DNA from: a virus
Virus record (IMG/VR): IMGVR_UViG_3300009108_000727
Coordinates: 1 to 25,944 of that record
Reading direction: 5' to 3' (one strand)
DNA length: 25,944 bases
Made by a program: the position numbers and the translations under genes. The notes below the pieces were generated by a model. The model had not been told where the DNA came from, made no database searches, and was given only the letters and a program-made list of their open reading frames with translations. Shown in pieces: positions 22,593-25,944 of the stretch; the stretch's first letter is position 1; every line of letters starts with the position of its first letter.

Positions 22593-23017
22593 CGAATCCA
22601 GCCGACTTTTTCGCCTGCTTCTATTCTTCTAGTATGTTCGTCTTTACTGCTTGGATAACGCCATGCCCATATTGCAACTAAAGCCATAAAACCTCCTGAC
22701 CATAATACTGCTTTTATATTATCTATTGCATAATATGTTATTATTAATGTACTTGCCATAACAATAAGCATAGACCATTTAGCATACATCGGAAACACTC
22801 TATATTCTGTCCAATTAGTTAAAAAAGGTCCAAAGTATTTGTGATTGTAAATCCAGTCGTGCCATTTTTTGCTAGATTTAGCAAAACTATATGCGGCTAT
22901 TACTAAAAATATACTAAAAGGTATACCAGGTGTAACTACACCTATATATGCCATACCTAAACTAATCATGCCTAATGAAAACCATAAGGCTCTTTTAATT
23001 GTCCATTTTTCTTTCAT
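22589..23017 (-). CDS. DUF454 (YbaN-like) inner membrane protein
   Basis: The 142-residue protein resembles DUF454/YbaN: ALWFSLGMISLGMAYIGVVTPGIPFSIFLVIAAYSFAKSS (the 'G..P.lP...fl..aa..fakss' core), then WHDWIYNHKYFGPFLTNW, then two further hydrophobic segments near 80-95 and 102-118. About four membrane spans are expected. The family is widespread in bacteria and poorly understood. Its ATG overlaps the preceding oxygenase gene by 4 bases. The promoter of the nuclease gene begins in its last codons. A phage copy might alter the host inner membrane, but no role is shown. Confidence 0.8.
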   Translation of the reverse strand: MKEKWTIKRALWFSLGMISLGMAYIGVVTPGIPFSIFLVIAAYSFAKSSKKWHDWIYNHKYFGPFLTNWTEYRVFPMYAKWSMLIVMASTLIITYYAIDNIKAVLWSGGFMALVAIWAWRYPSSKDEHTRRIEAGEKVGWIR

Positions 23018-23730
23018 AATTTAAAATTTTTTGTTAGTTCTTTTTGAAATGCAGAAGTTATATCTTCTACTACTTTAGGCGGCGGAAGATCACTATTAAT
23101 TCCTATGTATTTAATATCACATGAAGTAGATATTCTATCTTCTGGCGATTTATTAATTTCTGTGTGATGCTTTAGGTACCCTGGAAATATTATTATTTGT
23201 CCTTGTTTACCTTCAATTCTTTCTCTAACAGGAACTTCATTACAAGGGTATGTTCTCTTAGTTGCTTTTAAACCAGTGTTTTCCATATGTAAATCTCCTT
23301 GCTCTGGTAAAAATTTAGGATAATACGATACACTAAACTTAGCATCAAATCGTGCATGATCGTGTGATCCTATATAATCGCCTTGCATAGTTATGTTAGT
23401 CCATGCTCGAGATACATATGGTACCAAATAAGGAAAATTATGTTGATTAAATTCTGGTCCTAATTCTCGTGTATACTCATTTAATGCCCACATCACATCA
23501 TCTAAAAATTTTAAAGGATAACCTGGTATGTAATGTGATCTATGTATAAAAGGTTCTATATGATCTTTCATATCTTGAGGAGCATCCGACTCTTTCATTA
23601 GTTTAAAAATATCTGTATTCTCAACTAAATTTTTAGAGTAATATGCAAACTTAATGAAATCATCATTATATGATTCTGCATTAGGTAAGGTATATACACC
23701 TATACTTTCACCAAATATTTTTCTTATCAT
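23014..23730 (-). CDS. 2OG-Fe(II) oxygenase-like protein, paralogue of 11513-12298
   Basis: The 238-residue protein has GSHDHARFDAKFSVSYYP with H123 and H125, EQGDLHME at 143-150, IIIFPGYLKHHTEINKS with H188/H189, and R199 in EDRISTSCDI. These are the HxH...H iron ligands and the 2-oxoglutarate Arg of TIGR02466-type enzymes. Similarity to the gene at 11513-12298 extends to the PPPKVVEDI tail. It lies between an AspH-type oxygenase and the DUF454 gene with small gaps or overlaps. The substrate is unknown. Confidence 0.77.
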   Translation of the reverse strand: MIRKIFGESIGVYTLPNAESYNDDFIKFAYYSKNLVENTDIFKLMKESDAPQDMKDHIEPFIHRSHYIPGYPLKFLDDVMWALNEYTRELGPEFNQHNFPYLVPYVSRAWTNITMQGDYIGSHDHARFDAKFSVSYYPKFLPEQGDLHMENTGLKATKRTYPCNEVPVRERIEGKQGQIIIFPGYLKHHTEINKSPEDRISTSCDIKYIGINSDLPPPKVVEDITSAFQKELTKNFKL

Positions 23731-23733
23731 ATA

Positions 23734-24315
23734 TTAGTTTAAAAGAGTTGTTACTAAAGATATTCTAGGTGTCTCACCACCATTGGTGACTGTATGATAC
23801 TTAGTATCATCATGTATCCATGCTTGTCCATCAGCAGGAATATGTATTACTTCATCTTCTATAATGTGCCTACATCCCGCATTTGATGTAATAGGAATGT
23901 GTATACGTTTTTCAGGATCTCTGTGCCAACTAATTGTTGACCTAGGTGGAAGCAACATTAATCGCATTCTACCTGTTTTATATTTTTCTGTTAATGTGTT
24001 ATATACTTCGGCAAAATATGTATGTTTAAAATGTTCATTAAATTCTGTATATGCATCTTCTTTAATTGGCTCACATCGTTCTACTTCTTCATAAGTATCA
24101 TCAGGGCGTGTCCAGTAATATCCTCGAACTTTTTGGCCTTCCCAAGGATCGCCATTCTTTTTATGATTTAATGCTAACGTATATGTTTCGTTAAAGTCTT
24201 TACCAATTAATGCTTTAGCAAGATTCCTAACTGTATGAGTTGCTTTTCGTAATTCTGCAATATTAAATGCTAAAGGGAGTTTTATAAATAATTCGTTATA
24301 TGTTACAATATTCAT
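23734..24315 (-). CDS. Aspartyl/asparaginyl beta-hydroxylase-like oxygenase
   Basis: The 193-residue protein ends in a compact AspH-like domain (PF05118): GRMRLMLLPPRSTISWHRDPEKRIHIPI with H131-x-D133, NAGCRHIIE, then GQAWIHDDTKYHTVTNGG with H174, and R184 in TPRISLVTTL. These match the iron triad (HxD...H) and the 2-oxoglutarate Arg of the family. The N-terminal half is variable, with YYWTRPDDT near 66-74. Such phage proteins are common in marine T4-like viruses. It would hydroxylate a protein or small molecule; the target is unknown. Confidence 0.8.
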   Translation of the reverse strand: MNIVTYNELFIKLPLAFNIAELRKATHTVRNLAKALIGKDFNETYTLALNHKKNGDPWEGQKVRGYYWTRPDDTYEEVERCEPIKEDAYTEFNEHFKHTYFAEVYNTLTEKYKTGRMRLMLLPPRSTISWHRDPEKRIHIPITSNAGCRHIIEDEVIHIPADGQAWIHDDTKYHTVTNGGETPRISLVTTLLN

Positions 24316-24316
24316 A

Positions 24317-24664
24317 TTACCAACTAACTACCCACTTGAATGTGGTATTTGAGGCAGTATTTATTTGTCGATGGATACTGTATCCTAAATCAACAAAATA
24401 CTTAATTACTTGTGCCATTTGATCTGTTTTTGTTGCATCAGTAGTACCACCTTGCCAAACAGAATGATAACTTTCAGCAAGAACTTGTGCCGCATCACCG
24501 CTATTAGATTCTGTCATTGTAGTACCGTCATCAATAGTTGCTGTAAGTAAATTAGATTCTACTGCTGTTAAAATTGCCGCTTCGATGCTTGCTGTTTCTG
24601 TATTAATAACAGAATCTTTTCTTGCTTTATCTCTTGCTTGTTTTGCACTAATAAAATAAGCCAT
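24317..24664 (-). CDS. Hypothetical small protein, probably virion-associated
   Basis: The 115-residue protein starts MAYFISAKQARDKARKDSVIN, with a long helix, then Thr/Ser-rich and helical parts, and ends in INTASNTTFKWVVSW. The style (helix first, then a short beta-like C-terminus) recalls small conserved T4-like phage proteins of unknown role. It sits 1 base after the gene at 24666 and 1 base before the AspH-like gene. No family is recognised. Confidence 0.5.
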   Translation of the reverse strand: MAYFISAKQARDKARKDSVINTETASIEAAILTAVESNLLTATIDDGTTMTESNSGDAAQVLAESYHSVWQGGTTDATKTDQMAQVIKYFVDLGYSIHRQINTASNTTFKWVVSW

Positions 24665-24665
24665 T

Positions 24666-25004
24666 CTATATTCCTATTTCCTTATTTGCTTGTTTAACTG
24701 CTGTTTTATGTATTTTATTTACATCTGCTTCGCTTTTTTCAGGATTAGTAAATGCATCTGCATCAGTAATTGCAAGTTCAATTACATCATTACTGATATT
24801 TTTAATAAGTTGTTCTCCATTTAATAATTCGTATAAACCACTCATTGTCATAGAATACCCCATTGCTTTAAGATCTTGCAATAAATTAATTGGAGATATC
24901 TGTGTAATACCTTCGGCTGCCGCCGAGGTTAATAATGTAAGTACTTCGTGTTTCATAGATTCGGGGTCAAATCTATTTTCCTGAATTATTTCGTTAGCTC
25001 GCAC
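24666..25004 (-). CDS. Hypothetical helical protein with GTG start
   Basis: The 112-residue protein begins M(GTG)RANEIIQENRFDP, then has helical segments (MKHEVLTLLTSAAAEG, SPINLLQDLKAMGYSM, GLYELLNGEQLIKN) and ends with a Lys-rich helix. N-termini of the 'MRAxEIIxE' type recur in marine T4-like phage genes. The GTG overlaps the TAG stop of the frame at 25004-25436 (TAGTG), implying translation coupled to that frame and supporting it as coding. The middle part (HEVLTLLTSAAAEGITQISPINLLQDL) might be a small winged-helix-like fold, but I would not insist. Confidence 0.6.
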   Translation of the reverse strand: MRANEIIQENRFDPESMKHEVLTLLTSAAAEGITQISPINLLQDLKAMGYSMTMSGLYELLNGEQLIKNISNDVIELAITDADAFTNPEKSEADVNKIHKTAVKQANKEIGI

Positions 25005-25436
25005 TATTTTACCTTCATTCCACTTCCTGCTATGGCTTTAGGGTTAGGTCTATTTAAATCTGCTACAAATTCATCTGTACCACTACTAGCGGCAGATCCA
25101 AACTTTTGAAGGTCAGCAAAAAAGTCTTCATTACCATATTTATTGTCAGGACCCATTTGTGTTATGTTCCAATCAGTATTACCTAATTTTTTAGAAAATT
25201 CATCTGCACCTTTATTTAATGCACGACCTGTTTTATATGCACCTTTAGCAAAAGGTTGACCTACATGCTTTTGATATGCATCATATCCTTGGCTAGCCTG
25301 TTGTATGGCCGAGTCTCTGACTTGGCTTAAAAAATTTGTGACCGATGGTCCATATTTATTATATAGACCTTTTAGATCGGCAACTAATTCGTCATTACCA
25401 TATTTGTCGGCTTCAGTTATTTTGAATTTTTTTTTT
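25004..25436 (-). CDS. Frame without start codon, continuing the upstream gene by -1 shift
   Basis: From the A10 run to the TAG at 25004 a clean frame of about 140 codons reads as protein (FKITEADKYGNDELVADLKG at its start, DEFVADLNRPNPKAIAG near its end). The frame is open only from 25459, contains no ATG, GTG or TTG until a Met in its middle, and lies in the -1 frame of the upstream gene. The run (25436-25427) is read CAA AAA AAA AAT in the upstream frame, an A-AAA-AAA slippery site. The segment has an internal repeat: DKYGNDELVADL and NKYGNEDFFADL. It is either reached by programmed frameshift, or joined to the upstream gene by an uncorrected homopolymer error. Confidence 0.65.
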
Positions 25437-25944
25437 GAGCTAAAATTTGGGCGGCTTCTTTAATAGATACTTTTGTTAACTTGCCATTTTTTGCATGTTG
25501 AAGTAATAATTTTTTAGCCTGTTGCACCGATTCTTTAGGAATACGTCCTAATGGTTCACCTTCTACACCTGCGGCGGCTTCTTCACCGGCAAATTCGTCT
25601 TCAGTTGGTACAGCCATTTCATCACCTGGCATTGGTTCGCCCATATCGCCTGCAGGTGGCATTTCGCCTCCCATCATGTCATTCATAGGAGCTCCTTCAC
25701 CTGTAAGAACTAGAACTGCTTGATCCATTTGTTCGCGAGTTGCTTTGATTGTTTCTAACGCCGCGGCTAGTGTTGCATCTGCTGATGCACTAAATGCATT
25801 TGCTTGCTCTGTACCAAATGATTCACGCATAGCATCTGTAAGTGGCATTAAATCTTCTACTTGCATAGATGCTAAATCTTCGGCCATTTTTTGCAATCTG
25901 TCTACCATATCTTTAGCGGCAAGAACTAATTCTGCTTGATCTAA
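25417..25944 (-). CDS. Structural or scaffold-like protein, 5' end beyond the window
   Basis: The frame is open to the right edge: 12 codons precede the first internal ATG (25908) without a ribosome binding site, so the true start is probably outside. The visible part is helical (MVDRLQKMAEDLASMQVEDL, FSASADATLAAALETIKATR), then Met/Pro/Glu-rich and flexible (GGEMPPAGDMGEPMPGDEMA). A helical tail follows (PKESVQQAKKLLLQHAKNGK, then SIKEAAQILAQKKNSK). This acidic, flexible layout suits a phage scaffold or prohead core component, but no family is recognised. Its in-frame stop at 25417 lies 8 bases after the A10 run; a -1 shift there would add about 140 residues. Confidence 0.65.
   Translation of the reverse strand, partial: LDQAELVLAAKDMVDRLQKMAEDLASMQVEDLMPLTDAMRESFGTEQANAFSASADATLAAALETIKATREQMDQAVLVLTGEGAPMNDMMGGEMPPAGDMGEPMPGDEMAVPTEDEFAGEEAAAGVEGEPLGRIPKESVQQAKKLLLQHAKNGKLTKVSIKEAAQILAQKKNSK

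Overview
The window is a contiguous piece of a marine, T4-like tailed-phage genome (a myovirus of the cyanophage/pelagiphage type), or a metagenomic contig of one. The evidence is a single coding strand (all supported genes are on the minus strand), strong AT bias, start/stop overlaps of a few bases, virion-like proteins, and typical marine phage auxiliary genes: class II ribonucleotide reductase, glutaredoxin, tryptophan-halogenase-like flavoprotein, many 2OG-Fe(II) oxygenases, Hsp20 and bS21. A circularly permuted (two-piece) tmRNA gene, an arrangement typical of Alphaproteobacteria, suggests an alphaproteobacterial host such as SAR11. That host call is an inference.

Layout, in the direction of transcription (right to left). 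25944-24317: a protein truncated by the right edge, whose reading frame may continue through a -1 frameshift at an A10 run, then two small hypothetical genes. 24315-22589: an AspH-type oxygenase, a 2OG oxygenase and a DUF454/YbaN membrane protein. 22592-18947: a consensus sigma70 promoter, a leaderless PD-(D/E)XK nuclease, NrdJ, glutaredoxin and a small beta-rich protein. 18935-15937: two probable virion proteins. 15927-15484: a consensus promoter and the permuted ssrA gene, with a 33-codon membrane-peptide ORF inside its intervening segment. 15452-13420: small conserved genes, a SleB-type hydrolase and an HExxH protein. 13406-11513: an SNase-like protein, a virion-like protein and another oxygenase. 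11516-7054: a coiled-coil membrane protein, clpX, infC, rpsU, a promoter, hsp20 and clpS. 7067-4629: a glycosyltransferase-like protein and two more oxygenases. 4628-4278: a gene-free block that looks like a structured RNA on the plus strand. 4277-1: two small genes, the halogenase, a promoter, a leaderless dexA-like exonuclease, a tandem pair of Cys-rich paralogues, small genes, a DUF2452 protein and an exported protein cut by the left edge.

The most striking theme is a phage-borne set of translation and protein-quality-control parts: tmRNA (tag ending in LAA), ClpX (ClpP-docking IGF loop intact), ClpS, Hsp20, IF-3 and bS21. No ClpP or SmpB is seen in the window, so host partners would be needed. 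Four promoters share one architecture (TTGAC[A/T], 17 bp, ATGT directly before TATA[A/C]T). They drive the tmRNA, hsp20 and two nuclease genes, and both nuclease mRNAs would start at or next to the AUG.
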